Source: Lachnospiraceae bacterium UBA3641
GTDB lineage: Bacteria > Bacillota > Clostridia > Lachnospirales > Lachnospiraceae
Assembly: GCA_002373875.1 (NCBI GenBank)
Contig: DFKQ01000030.1
Coordinates: 1 to 18,983 of the forward strand
Reading direction: 5' to 3'
DNA length: 18,983 nucleotides
Under the pieces are notes generated by a model. The model was not told where the DNA came from, did no database searches, and saw only the letters and a program-made list of their open reading frames with translations. Position 1 is the stretch's first letter. Each line of letters begins with the position of its first letter. The position numbers and the translations under genes are program-made. Positions 1-8,762 of this stretch are shown piece by piece.

Positions 1-30
1 TGTCATCACCTTTATAACAGCAGTTGTCCT

Positions 31-134
31 TGAGTCAGGGGACGTATCTACTGACTCACTTGCACGCATAATAATAATTCTTCTGTCTAAATGATATTTA
101 ATGAAGTGAGTCAGTAGATACGTCCCCTGACTCA
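31..134. repeat. 31-bp inverted repeat pair, each arm itself a hairpin
   Basis: Bases 31-61 are the exact reverse complement of 104-134, separated by 42 AT-rich bases. Each arm is itself palindromic: TGAGTCAG at 31-38 faces CTGACTCA at 51-58, and GTGAGTCAG at 106-114 faces CTGACTCAC at 127-135. The second arm runs into the stop codon of the RND permease (132-134). The inner GGGGACGT resembles the cores of the hairpins at 10289, 11069, 12597 and 12808. It may act as a transcription terminator for the efflux operon or be a REP/MITE-type repeat. No gene is evident in 1-131. Confidence 0.8.
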
Positions 135-3100
135 CTTACGCTTCCTTAGCATTAAGTAGAAGTTGGGCAGAAGAAGCAGGGTGAGCAGGGTGGAGGCAAA
201 GAGTCCTCCCACTATTACTACTCCCATACCCTGAAGAGCTTCGGCGTTCTTGGAGAACTTAAAGGCAACGGGGATCATGGACAGCTCCGTTGTAAGGGTC
301 GTTATCAGGATGGGACGCATCCTGTCCTTGCCGGCATGAACAAGGGCTCCCTTTATCTCCTCACCCTCTCCTATGAACTGGTTGGCGGTATCTATGTATA
401 TGATACCGTTGTTAACCACGATACCCGCCAGCATCAGTATACCCAAGAGGACACTTAAGGACACCTTGACATCCATTACGCGCATCATGGGGATGGAGCC
501 TATAGCGGCAAAAGGAATACAGAACATAATAAGGACGGAATACCTTATGGACTCGAACTGTATGGCCATTACCATGAACACAAGATAAAGAGCGATGGCT
601 ATGGCCTGTCCCACCGCGGCGAATTCCTCGTTCATCGAATCCTGTATGGCATTGTCGATAAAGTTAACACCAACCGGCAATTCAAGCTCATCAAGCTTAG
701 GCCTTACGATATCCATGATCCCGTCCTTGGTCTCCGAGGTCATGACGGCTGTTATTGCCGCCGAGAATCTTCCGTCTGTCCGGGACACCGTCTGGGCTGC
801 CTGGGACAGATGTATGTCCGCAATTTCCGACAGGGGAACACTTACACCCTGCGAATTCATAAAGGTCATGGTCCTCACATCATCCAGTGACTTGTAGTAA
901 TCCTTGGGGTATTCCACCTTAAGTTCATATGTACTGTTATCTATGGTCACTTCACCCGCGTCCGTACCCGTCATATTAAGGTAAATAAGCTGCGATACCA
1001 TTGAAGCGGAGAAGCCGTTAGCCTGGGCCATCTCCGGATCAACGCTTATCTTGATCCCGGCTCCGCCCCCTTCCACAGAGGAGGTTACCGATATTATCCC
1101 GGGTGTACTCTCAAGAATATCCGTGATCTGACGGCTGGCGGCCCGTAGCGAGGGCAGGTCATCCGCCGAAATATCGAATTCCTCGGATCCTCCCATGTTG
1201 AAGGAGGACATGCCCGTGGTGGAGCCGGCGCTCACGGTGATATCACATACGGGTGAAAAGTCACGCATGTTTTCATTCCACATATCCACCACCTCAGCCG
1301 TGGTCATGCCGGCATCATCCGATATATAAGCGACCACCGTGGCGCTGGAAGATGCTTCGGATATGCTTATGCTGTAGTCATCGCACAGTCCGCTTGATTC
1401 CACAAACTGCTCCAGGGATACCACTGTTTCATCGATGGTTTCAAGGGACAGTCCCGGCCTGAAGGTTACATCCATCTGGGCGATACCTTCGTCCGTTGCC
1501 GCAATAAGCTCACTGCGAAGCCCCGTCGCCAGCAGGACCGAGATTACAAGCATAACCGCCGATACAATGATCACAAGCACGCTCTTGTTAAGTATCCATG
1601 TCAGGAAACGGCTGTATTTTACCGACAGCTTCTCAAGAACCACCGACATGGGATTGTTCTTGCGTTCCTTGGGTTTATAGAGGGAGAAGAACATGGGAAC
1701 AAGGGTTGTTGCCGAAAAGAGTGAGGCCAGCAGCACAAATACGATGGTGAATCCCAGCTGCTTAAAGAACTGGCCCGAGAGCCCCTTAAGCAGGGCCAGA
1801 GGCAGATATACGACCACAGTTGTTATGGTCGAAGCAACTACCGAATTGATTACGACTTTCGTTCCTTCATAAGCCGCATCCTTATATTCCAGCCCGTCGG
1901 CACGCTTCTTAAAGCACAGCTCTATGACGACAACGGCATTATCCGTTATCATTCCTATGGAAATGACCAGGGCGTTCATGGAAATAACATTTAAGGATAT
2001 TCCAGCAAAATACATGCACACAAGGGCGCACAAAAGAGATACGGGCATCGTGGAGCCTACTATAAGAGAACCCTTGATATCCCCGAAGAAGAGGAAGATG
2101 ACCGCCATGGCCACGGCAACGCCAAGGATCAGTGTCTTGACAACGGATTTAAGCATTGCCAGTATCTCATCGGCGCTGTCATTGATTATACGGACATTGA
2201 CATCCGGATAGGATTTTGAAAATTCATCAAGGATTCCCTTTATCTGCCTTGAAAGGGTGACGGAGGTGGAGGACTGCCTTTTCTTAAGGCCTATGCTTAT
2301 GTCCTCGCCGCCGTCGTAGCGGGAAAGGGATGTCTTGCCCTTTATGGCGTAATCAATATTGCACACATCATAGAGATGTATAACAGAGCCCTTGGCTGTG
2401 GTTATGGGCACCTGTCTTAACTTCTCTATATCATCATAGCGGACCTCGGTTTCCATATTAAGCTTCTGGTCGCCGTAGGCAACACTTCCCGCCGGGATGG
2501 AGTAGTTGACCGCCGTTATGGCAGCCACCACCGAAGAGGGACTGATCCCGTACTGGCTCGCGTATTCGGGAATGAGCTGTATGGAGATATACTTCTCATC
2601 ACCGCCCGTTATGCTTATGTCCGCAAGGGCTGCAGCCCTCCGCAGCTGCGGTTCCAGCTTCTGATTTATAAGGTTTAAGAGGTCAAGATCCTTTGACTCT
2701 GTTGATACGGACAGGGTCATATCATCGAAGGCATCCATCTCCACTTCCAGAATTGTGGGGTCGTCGGTCTTCTCCGGCAGATCGTTTGCTATGGTTTCAA
2801 GCCTTGATCGGACATCATCATGAGCCTTGGACGTATCGGTCCCGTAATTGAACTGCATGACCAAAACACCGTAGTTCTCGTAGGACATGGTCTGGGTCTT
2901 CTTAAGTCCCGAAATGTTGGAGCAGGCATCCAGTATCTTCTCCATCACATTCTCATCCACTTCCTCCGGAGATGCTCCGGGATAGGTGGCATACACTACC
3001 ATTACCGGGAAATTGATATCCGGCATCAGCTTAAGGGGCATGCCCGATATCGAAACTATGGAAAAAAGTATGAGTCCGGCCAGGATGACTATCACCGCAA

Positions 3101-3137
3101 CCGGACGGTTAAGGGCAGTTTTTGTTAAATGCTTCAT
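132..3137 (-). CDS. RND-family efflux permease (AcrB/HAE1 type)
   Basis: This is a resistance-nodulation-division inner-membrane pump of 1001 residues, close to the usual size of about 1020-1050. It has the family's two-fold layout: a first membrane helix at about 14-32, a large extracytoplasmic loop, a helix bundle at about 330-490, a second large loop, and a second bundle from about 845 to 997. The TM4 motif reads GMITDNAVVVIE with D399 and N400, where AcrB has two Asp. The TM10 motif reads GIVVNNGIIYID with N909-N910, where AcrB has Lys940. These replacements are common in one HAE1 branch, so substrate and coupling ion cannot be assigned. The start ATG shares its A with the TGA of the upstream adaptor gene (TGATG), which implies translational coupling. 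It is the last gene of the tetR-adaptor-permease operon. No TolC-like outer-membrane gene is present, as expected for a Gram-positive cell. Confidence 0.93.
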   Translation of the reverse strand: MKHLTKTALNRPVAVIVILAGLILFSIVSISGMPLKLMPDINFPVMVVYATYPGASPEEVDENVMEKILDACSNISGLKKTQTMSYENYGVLVMQFNYGTDTSKAHDDVRSRLETIANDLPEKTDDPTILEVEMDAFDDMTLSVSTESKDLDLLNLINQKLEPQLRRAAALADISITGGDEKYISIQLIPEYASQYGISPSSVVAAITAVNYSIPAGSVAYGDQKLNMETEVRYDDIEKLRQVPITTAKGSVIHLYDVCNIDYAIKGKTSLSRYDGGEDISIGLKKRQSSTSVTLSRQIKGILDEFSKSYPDVNVRIINDSADEILAMLKSVVKTLILGVAVAMAVIFLFFGDIKGSLIVGSTMPVSLLCALVCMYFAGISLNVISMNALVISIGMITDNAVVVIELCFKKRADGLEYKDAAYEGTKVVINSVVASTITTVVVYLPLALLKGLSGQFFKQLGFTIVFVLLASLFSATTLVPMFFSLYKPKERKNNPMSVVLEKLSVKYSRFLTWILNKSVLVIIVSAVMLVISVLLATGLRSELIAATDEGIAQMDVTFRPGLSLETIDETVVSLEQFVESSGLCDDYSISISEASSSATVVAYISDDAGMTTAEVVDMWNENMRDFSPVCDITVSAGSTTGMSSFNMGGSEEFDISADDLPSLRAASRQITDILESTPGIISVTSSVEGGGAGIKISVDPEMAQANGFSASMVSQLIYLNMTGTDAGEVTIDNSTYELKVEYPKDYYKSLDDVRTMTFMNSQGVSVPLSEIADIHLSQAAQTVSRTDGRFSAAITAVMTSETKDGIMDIVRPKLDELELPVGVNFIDNAIQDSMNEEFAAVGQAIAIALYLVFMVMAIQFESIRYSVLIMFCIPFAAIGSIPMMRVMDVKVSLSVLLGILMLAGIVVNNGIIYIDTANQFIGEGEEIKGALVHAGKDRMRPILITTLTTELSMIPVAFKFSKNAEALQGMGVVIVGGLFASTLLTLLLLPNFYLMLRKRK

Positions 3138-4930
3138 CAGTCATTCACCACAATGATATTTTCTTTGCTGATACTGTTATCCGTCATTACCTTCGTACCT
3201 TCCTTAAGTCCGGCAGTCCAGCTTGTTATCACAACTTCATCTGCCAACAGTCCTTCCTTTATCTCGATGGAATCGCCTTGGGACAGTCCCACAACCACGT
3301 CCTTCCTTTTGGCGATACCGTTATCGTTCACAAACAGATAGGCCTGATCGTTATCATAATAAACGCTGTCAACCGGCACGGTAAGGGCATTCTTTACCTG
3401 CCTTGAGGCGGCTCTTAAGCTTATGGTGGAATCGTAGGGCAGCGATACGGAAGGGTCAAGGAGTCCGGCTTCAACCCTGTAGAGTCCCTTATTTGCATCA
3501 AGCTCGTTGGAAACAAGGATGATACGGCCCTCATAGGTCATTCCGTCCTTTTCAAGGATCACCTTATCATCGGGGAACATCTCCTGTGCCGATTTCTCGG
3601 CAACGTAGAAGACCACCTTGACTGCTGCGTCGCTTTTTATCGTATAGGCTATCTGGGAAGGAGAACACATATTGTGTTCTGATATGTTTATTGCAGTTAT
3701 GGTACCAGAGACCGGTGCTGATACACTGTAATATGACAGGGCCGTCTTCGCGCTTTCCACCGCGGCATTGGCCTGTTCCACTCCTGCGCTTCCGGCATCC
3801 ACCTGGGCTCCCCCTGCCTTTACCTGGGCCCCGGTTGCCTTAAGCTGCTGCTCGGCCCCTATGGCCTGGGCAATGGCACCTGAGGTAATGGTATTGCGTG
3901 TATACTTGTCGAAGTCCTGCTTCTGCCTGCTTGCAAGGTCCGAGGATTCCACCGCAAGCCCGTAGGTCAGGGCTGCACTCTCCGCCGTATTTCCTGCGGT
4001 ATCCTTCTGAAGATACAGCTGGTCAAGGGCCGAATCAAGGCTTTCAACGGCTGCCTTGGTCGTCGAGTAAGCCTCCGATGCCGTGGCCACACCGGCCTGA
4101 GCCGCTGCAGCACTCTTTTGGGCCTCACCTATTGCCTGATAGAGCTCATCGGGTGAGGAAAAGCCCACCGACTGAAGGTACTCATCGGCAGTCATTCCGG
4201 GAGTATTGTAATTCTCGTACTGGGTCTTTATCGAATTAAGGGAATTAAGGGCATTATTCGCCTGAGTCAGGGCCGACTGATAGCTTCCGAGGGCCGCCCC
4301 GGCCTTACTGCCAGCAGCAAGGAGCTCATTTCTCTGATTCTCCTTATCCCTTATCTGATCCTTGTAAAATTCATAGGTCTCATGAGCTGAATCCGAATTA
4401 AGCCCTGCCTGTCTTGCCTGCACATAAGCGGAATCGGCGGCAACCTGCATCTGCTGTCCCGTGGTATCAAGCTTACCTAAGGTTTCATAGGCCGAAACCT
4501 GCGTTGCTGTCTTCTGGGCCTCCTGGGCGACAAGGCCGGCCTTGCCCGCCTCGTAATTGGCCTGGGCTGCATTAAGCCCCGCCTTCGCGCTCTTAAGTCC
4601 GGCGTTGGCCTGATCAAGGGCGATCCGGGCCGTGCTGTCATCCAGGGTGAAGAGCAGGTCTCCGGCATTTACATGGTCTCCTACTATGTAGTTGGCCGAA
4701 AGAACCTCCGCGCTTACCTTGGGAATGACATTGACCGTACTGTCCGCCTCCACCGTACCTACGTAATTGGACATGGTGGCCAGTGACTTTACATCCGGTA
4801 ATTGCTGTTTAACCATTATGGGTTTATCGGCAATGCTCTCCTGCTCAGCCGGCTTTTCCTCCGAGCAGCCTGCAAGCGCAAGCATCAGAGCCGTGAATAT
4901 AAGAACCGGAACGGTTTTATTTTTTATCAT
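3137..4930 (-). CDS. RND/HlyD-family adaptor lipoprotein with very long coiled coil
   Basis: This is the membrane-fusion (adaptor) partner of the RND permease. The N-terminus is a lipoprotein signal with lipobox LAGC and lipidated Cys22, so it should be anchored on the outside of the membrane. The first half of a lipoyl-like barrel-sandwich lies at about 45-100. An Ala/Gln/Ser-rich helical region follows at about 105-400. The second lipoyl half starts at APVSG (about 405-409), and a beta-barrel and membrane-proximal domain run to the end. At 597 residues it is about 200 longer than AcrA-type adaptors, and the excess is in the helical hairpin. The reading frame overlaps the tetR end by 14 bp and meets the permease start in a one-base stop/start overlap. 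The long hairpin may reach through a thick cell wall, which is inference. Confidence 0.9.
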   Translation of the reverse strand: MIKNKTVPVLIFTALMLALAGCSEEKPAEQESIADKPIMVKQQLPDVKSLATMSNYVGTVEADSTVNVIPKVSAEVLSANYIVGDHVNAGDLLFTLDDSTARIALDQANAGLKSAKAGLNAAQANYEAGKAGLVAQEAQKTATQVSAYETLGKLDTTGQQMQVAADSAYVQARQAGLNSDSAHETYEFYKDQIRDKENQRNELLAAGSKAGAALGSYQSALTQANNALNSLNSIKTQYENYNTPGMTADEYLQSVGFSSPDELYQAIGEAQKSAAAAQAGVATASEAYSTTKAAVESLDSALDQLYLQKDTAGNTAESAALTYGLAVESSDLASRQKQDFDKYTRNTITSGAIAQAIGAEQQLKATGAQVKAGGAQVDAGSAGVEQANAAVESAKTALSYYSVSAPVSGTITAINISEHNMCSPSQIAYTIKSDAAVKVVFYVAEKSAQEMFPDDKVILEKDGMTYEGRIILVSNELDANKGLYRVEAGLLDPSVSLPYDSTISLRAASRQVKNALTVPVDSVYYDNDQAYLFVNDNGIAKRKDVVVGLSQGDSIEIKEGLLADEVVITSWTAGLKEGTKVMTDNSISKENIIVVND

Positions 4931-5543
4931 TTATGCTCTCCTCCTCCCACATCTTGGCAAGATATTCAAAATATCTGTGGCGCAGGCCTTCCGTATCCTT
5001 ATAATCGAAACCGAACGCCATACCCATGATCGTGTTATATAAAAGCTGGAGTATGGTTGATGCGGCGCATTCGAAATCCATTTCCTTTATCTCGCCTTTT
5101 TTATATTTGATCCTGAGAAGCTCAGCCAGTCCCTGCTCATTACCGCACATGGAACGAAGAGCATCCTCCTTTACGATGGCATCAAGTATTTCCTCCTCGC
5201 GGAATATCGTCCGTATGACATCAATGTTGTCATTTACGAGCATTAAAAAATCCTGATATATCTTTTCAAGCATTTCCGCCAGAGGAAGGACCGTATACTC
5301 CTCGGTATTTCTGCCTTCCTTAAAGGAATCGAGGGCCTTTTTCAGGCTGTCCTCATATACCTTTAAAAAGATCTCCTTTTTTCCGCCCGGAAAATAATGA
5401 TACAGCAATCCGTCCGCCATATCAATGCTTCGGTTGATCTCCCTTATGGATGTGCCCCTGTAGCCCTTCTGTGCAAAAAGGGCCGCGGCCGACTTAAGAA
5501 GCCTCTCTCTGGATTCTGCCGCCTGAGATTCCCTTTTATTCAT
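4917..5543 (-). CDS. TetR/AcrR-family transcriptional repressor of the efflux operon
   Basis: The 208-residue protein has a TetR-type N-terminal helix-turn-helix at about residues 12-58, including the typical LLYHYF element just after the recognition helix. The helical C-terminal ligand-binding domain has no assignable ligand. The start ATG is preceded by AAGGAGAG at a good distance. It is the first gene of the operon and overlaps the adaptor gene by 14 bp. The promoter just upstream carries two overlapping inverted repeats at its start point. Autorepression with co-repression of the pump, relieved by a pump substrate, is therefore the expected logic. The family call is firm; the regulatory role is inferred from context. 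Confidence 0.92.
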   Translation of the reverse strand: MNKRESQAAESRERLLKSAAALFAQKGYRGTSIREINRSIDMADGLLYHYFPGGKKEIFLKVYEDSLKKALDSFKEGRNTEEYTVLPLAEMLEKIYQDFLMLVNDNIDVIRTIFREEEILDAIVKEDALRSMCGNEQGLAELLRIKYKKGEIKEMDFECAASTILQLLYNTIMGMAFGFDYKDTEGLRHRYFEYLAKMWEEESINDKK

Positions 5544-5569
5544 TTACTCTCTCCTTATTGCTCCAAGAA

Positions 5570-5609
5570 GCGTTCATTCAACACTTGTTCAATGAACGCT
5601 CGTTGAACA
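5570..5609. promoter_or_regulatory. Candidate TetR operator: two interlocked inverted repeats
   Basis: GCGTTCATT (5570-5578) is mirrored perfectly by AATGAACGC (5591-5599) with 12 bases between. TGTTCAA (5586-5592) is mirrored by TTGAACA (5603-5609) with 10 bases between. The two palindromes interlock and cover the predicted transcription start and the first 35 transcribed bases. That is where a TetR-family repressor would block its own operon. Confidence 0.7.
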
Positions 5610-5611
5610 GA

Positions 5612-5640
5612 ACTATATCACCTGATATAAGATAAGTCAA
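5612..5640 (-). promoter_or_regulatory. Promoter of the tetR-adaptor-RND operon
   Basis: On the minus strand, -35 TTGACT (5640-5635) is followed by a 17-bp spacer and -10 TATAGT (5617-5612). This places the start at about 5605, some 60 bases before the tetR ATG. It is a near-consensus sigma-A type promoter. Confidence 0.75.
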
Positions 5641-5667
5641 GACTCACCCGTGACTCCTTCGTGACTC
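5641..5667. promoter_or_regulatory. Three GACTC direct repeats with 11-bp period
   Basis: GACTC occurs at 5641, 5652 and 5663, exactly 11 bp apart; the last two are extended to GTGACTC. They lie between the tetR promoter and the -10-like TATACT (5691-5696) that may serve the epimerase gene. Helix-phased direct repeats are typical of OmpR/PhoB-type response-regulator sites, but no such regulator is in the window. The epimerase promoter itself has only a poor -35. Confidence 0.4.
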
Positions 5668-5746
5668 TTCCAAAAAGCAAAGGTTCATTATATACTGTAG
5701 GTAAACATTCAGCACAAAACATGATTTTCAAGACAGGAGGTTGTAT

Positions 5747-6772
5747 ATGAAGGCTCTTTTTATCGGCGGAACAGGCACTATAAGCATGGGAATAATAAGG
5801 AGGCTCTCCGGGGATCCCCTGTGGGAGGTGTATCTTCTTAACAGGGGCAACCGGAAGGCGGATGTACCCGAAGGTATTCATCAGATAACGGCTGATATTA
5901 ATAATGAATCCGAGGTAGCAGAGAAGCTTAAGGGCATGACCTTCGATGTGGTGAGTGACTTTATCGCCTTTACTGCGGATGCGGTGGAAAGGGATTACAG
6001 GCTCTTTAAGGATAACACCCGTCAGTATATCTTCATAAGCTCGGCCTCCGCATACAATAAACCGGCGGCAGGCTATGTCATCACCGAGGGAACGACCTTA
6101 GCCAATCCCTATTGGGAGTATTCAAGGAACAAGATCGCCTGCGAGGAATTCCTTATGGACAAATACAGGAAGGAAGGCTTCCCCGTAACCATCGTAAGGC
6201 CCTCCCACACCTATGATGAGAGAAACATTCCCTTAGGTGTTCACGGCAACAAGGGTTTCTATCAAGTAATAAAGCGAATGCAGGAAGGGAAGAAGGTACT
6301 CATTCAGGGGGACGGATCTTCCCTGTGGGCACTTACCTTCAACAGTGACTTTGCCATCGGCTTCACCGGACTCATGGGCAACAGACATGCCATCGGCGAG
6401 GCCTTCCAGATAACAGGCGACGAGATCCTTACCTGGGATCAGATCTATCAGACCATAGCGGATGCCCTGGGTGTTGAATTAAGGGCCTGCCATGTGGCTA
6501 CGGATTTCTTATGCAGGGTGGGAGAATCACGCGGATATGACTATACCGGAAGCCTTAAGGGGGATAAATCGGTGTCTGTGGTATTTGACAATAGCAAGCT
6601 TAAGAGGCTGGTTCCTCAGATGACCACCAACATCCCCTTCCACAAGGGTGTCCGTATTGCTCTTGACCATGTCCTGTCGCATCCCGAGGAATACGAGGAG
6701 GATCCTGACTTTGACGCCTTCTGCGATCAGGTCATTAATGCCCTTGACTCAGCGGCAGACAGCTTAAGCTGA
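5747..6772 (+). CDS. NAD-dependent epimerase/dehydratase family protein (extended SDR)
   Basis: A Rossmann-fold SDR protein of 341 residues. The N-terminal dinucleotide motif is GGTGTIS at residues 7-13, with Ser in place of the last Gly of the usual motif. The active-site Ser lies in SSASAY at about 98-103, and YSRNK gives the catalytic Tyr125 and Lys129. The C-terminal part would bind the substrate, probably a nucleotide sugar or similar, which cannot be named from sequence. The start is the ATG at 5747, six bases after AGGAGG (5735-5740). A TTG at 5741 in the same frame touches the ribosome binding site and is too close to be used. Its end overlaps the convergent phosphodiesterase gene by 9 bp, so the two transcripts would be antisense at their 3' ends. 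Confidence 0.88.
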   Translation: MKALFIGGTGTISMGIIRRLSGDPLWEVYLLNRGNRKADVPEGIHQITADINNESEVAEKLKGMTFDVVSDFIAFTADAVERDYRLFKDNTRQYIFISSASAYNKPAAGYVITEGTTLANPYWEYSRNKIACEEFLMDKYRKEGFPVTIVRPSHTYDERNIPLGVHGNKGFYQVIKRMQEGKKVLIQGDGSSLWALTFNSDFAIGFTGLMGNRHAIGEAFQITGDEILTWDQIYQTIADALGVELRACHVATDFLCRVGESRGYDYTGSLKGDKSVSVVFDNSKLKRLVPQMTTNIPFHKGVRIALDHVLSHPEEYEEDPDFDAFCDQVINALDSAADSLS

Positions 6773-8632
6773 AGCACGCCTGCTTTTGAGGAAATCAAGG
6801 AACTCCTGAGCCGGAATGGGCTTGGAGAAGTAATAACCCTGAATGTAATCGATGCCCAGTTTGACCATCGCATCATACTGGGCCTTGGTTTCGACACCTT
6901 CGGCAACGATCTTCATCTTCATGTCATGGACTATGCTTACCATACCCTTCATAACATGCTTGATCCTGTCGTTCTTGAAATACCCCTGGGTAAAGGTCAT
7001 GTCGAACTTGATATTGTCGGCAGGCATATTGACGAAGTAATCAAGGTTGGACCGGCCGGTGCCGAAATCATCCAGAGAGAAGGATACACCCATCTTAATA
7101 AGCTTCTCCATGTTGAGCAGGAGCAGGTGCAGCAGTTCGTTATCTGCCGTTTCGGTGATCTCAAGATTTATGGTGCCCGGATCGAGCTTGTAGGCATCAA
7201 TGTTATTCCGGACAAAGCCGGCGGGATTCTCATGGTCGAACTGGGCAACCGAGACATTCACTTCAATATAATCGATACCCAGCCGCTGCGGCTCCCCTGT
7301 GGCCAGGAACTCACATACCTTTTCAAACACCCGGATTCCCAGCCGGATTATCTGCCCGTTCTCTTCCGCAACGGGTATAAAGTCACACGGATGAACCATT
7401 GTCCCGTCTTCCTTCAGGATGCGGACAAGGGCTTCGGCCGATGTAAACCTGCCTTCGGCGATATTGTATATGGGCTGATAATGAACTGTGATCCTGTCAT
7501 CCCTTAAGGCCGTCTCGATAAGGTTATATATATCTTTCCTGTTACGTATTTTCTGAACAAGATCCTCACTACATACAACAATGTCCTCCGGGGAATCGTC
7601 ATAATGATGTATGAAATCAAAGACCTCATCAGTACCTGAGAGTATTCTTGAATCCGGAAAATAAATGAATTTGGCTTCAACCGGGATGTCCGTGACACCG
7701 TCTGCCCTGGCCTTTATTTCAAGAAGCTTCTTATAGGCACGTTCGGATGAATCATAAACGATGCAGAACATATCATCGCCTATCCTGAATATCGGTTCCT
7801 TCCCCAGCGCAAGGAATCCGCGTGCGGAACGGATCACGGCATTTCTCCTTATATCCAGCTCGGTAAAGGGAGCAAGATACTTGATCCTGGCGGTGTAGAA
7901 GGCGAAGGAATCACTGTACTTATATCTGTCGTTTAAATACAGGGATAAGGCGTTCTGCGTAAACAATCCCGTCATACGGTCTATATGTTCATTGGGATTC
8001 TCAAGCTGCGAATATAAAATGATCATACCGAAAGCCGAGGCGAAGCTTATAAGAAGGACATCCTTGAAGATGAACTGGACCATGGCCGCAACAAGCCAGG
8101 TGCCCTGCCATGTAAAAAGGGCTATGACCCTGCGGTGAGGCATGATGCTTCTGTTACGCAGGGTGAATACAAAAATTATGGAGATATAGATCGCAGCCAT
8201 TACATATGCACACAGGGTGGCGGGGCCATACGAATACACAAGCCTTCCGTCCATATAGTAGTCAATCGGAAGCGCGATTATAAGGGCCGTACCCACAAAA
8301 TAGACAGTCAGGGAAAATATACGGACTATCCTGTATCTGTGACGGATGGCTATATCCAGACATGCGTAGAGAAAGCTGCAGTAGCCCTGCGTTACAAGAA
8401 GGATGATATATGCCTTGCATACCATCCTTGTGATCAGGGGAGAAAATCCATCGTAAACAGCTTCGTGGATACATATGATAGACAGAACGTCAAAAACAAG
8501 GCACACAATGCATACGATGAAAGCCCTTAAAAACAGGGCTCTGTTCTTAACGTTAAGTTTCTTTTCCCGCTCTATAAATACCAGAAAAACCGCAAGCATT
8601 ACGAGTCCGCATAACTGAAGTTCTATATTCAT
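6764..8632 (-). CDS. Membrane-anchored c-di-GMP phosphodiesterase (degenerate GGDEF plus EAL)
   Basis: The 622-residue protein starts with about seven hydrophobic segments (roughly residues 5-210), a 7TM-type sensor region. A GGDEF-like domain follows at about 215-360, in which the signature has become GDDMF (285-289), so cyclase activity is unlikely. The C-terminal EAL domain (about 375-615) keeps EAL (400-402), Asn459, Glu494 of ITE, DD 521-522, Lys542, Glu in AEGVE (577-581) and Gln598. This is the full metal and catalytic set, so it should hydrolyse c-di-GMP. The start chosen at 8632 has AAAGGA 8 bases upstream and follows an extended -10 promoter at 8655. The in-frame ATG at 8671 lies upstream of that promoter element and lacks a ribosome binding site. 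The gene converges with the epimerase gene. Confidence 0.92.
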   Translation of the reverse strand: MNIELQLCGLVMLAVFLVFIEREKKLNVKNRALFLRAFIVCIVCLVFDVLSIICIHEAVYDGFSPLITRMVCKAYIILLVTQGYCSFLYACLDIAIRHRYRIVRIFSLTVYFVGTALIIALPIDYYMDGRLVYSYGPATLCAYVMAAIYISIIFVFTLRNRSIMPHRRVIALFTWQGTWLVAAMVQFIFKDVLLISFASAFGMIILYSQLENPNEHIDRMTGLFTQNALSLYLNDRYKYSDSFAFYTARIKYLAPFTELDIRRNAVIRSARGFLALGKEPIFRIGDDMFCIVYDSSERAYKKLLEIKARADGVTDIPVEAKFIYFPDSRILSGTDEVFDFIHHYDDSPEDIVVCSEDLVQKIRNRKDIYNLIETALRDDRITVHYQPIYNIAEGRFTSAEALVRILKEDGTMVHPCDFIPVAEENGQIIRLGIRVFEKVCEFLATGEPQRLGIDYIEVNVSVAQFDHENPAGFVRNNIDAYKLDPGTINLEITETADNELLHLLLLNMEKLIKMGVSFSLDDFGTGRSNLDYFVNMPADNIKFDMTFTQGYFKNDRIKHVMKGMVSIVHDMKMKIVAEGVETKAQYDAMVKLGIDYIQGYYFSKPIPAQEFLDFLKSRRASA

Positions 8633-8654
8633 AAGAGAATCCTTTCTCGATTTT

Positions 8655-8663
8655 ATTATATCA
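8655..8663 (-). promoter_or_regulatory. Extended -10 promoter of the EAL phosphodiesterase gene
   Basis: On the minus strand the sequence TGATATAAT is a perfect extended -10 element; no good -35 is seen. Transcription from about 8648 would leave a leader of about 16 bases before the ATG at 8632, which supports that start. Confidence 0.6.
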
Positions 8664-8749
8664 CATCTCATGTGTCCGTATGTTAACTAAAAATTAACAA
8701 TCCATAAAAAATTAAGAAAACGAATATAGATGCGCCGCGGGTGTGATTA

Positions 8750-8758
8750 TGATACAAT
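8750..8758 (+). promoter_or_regulatory. Extended -10 promoter of the lipoprotein gene
   Basis: TGATACAAT on the plus strand is a good extended -10 with no clear -35. The predicted start at about 8765 falls inside the left end of the MITE fragment beginning at 8763. The repeat therefore forms most of the roughly 105-base leader. Confidence 0.5.
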
Positions 8759-8762
8759 AAAT

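Noticed and set aside
373..2211. Several plus-strand open frames of 69-100 codons opposite the RND permease
   Set aside because: They are antisense to a well-conserved gene, lack ribosome binding sites and have non-protein-like composition.
5741..5746. TTG start for the epimerase
   Set aside because: It directly abuts AGGAGG, leaving no spacing; the ATG at 5747 fits.
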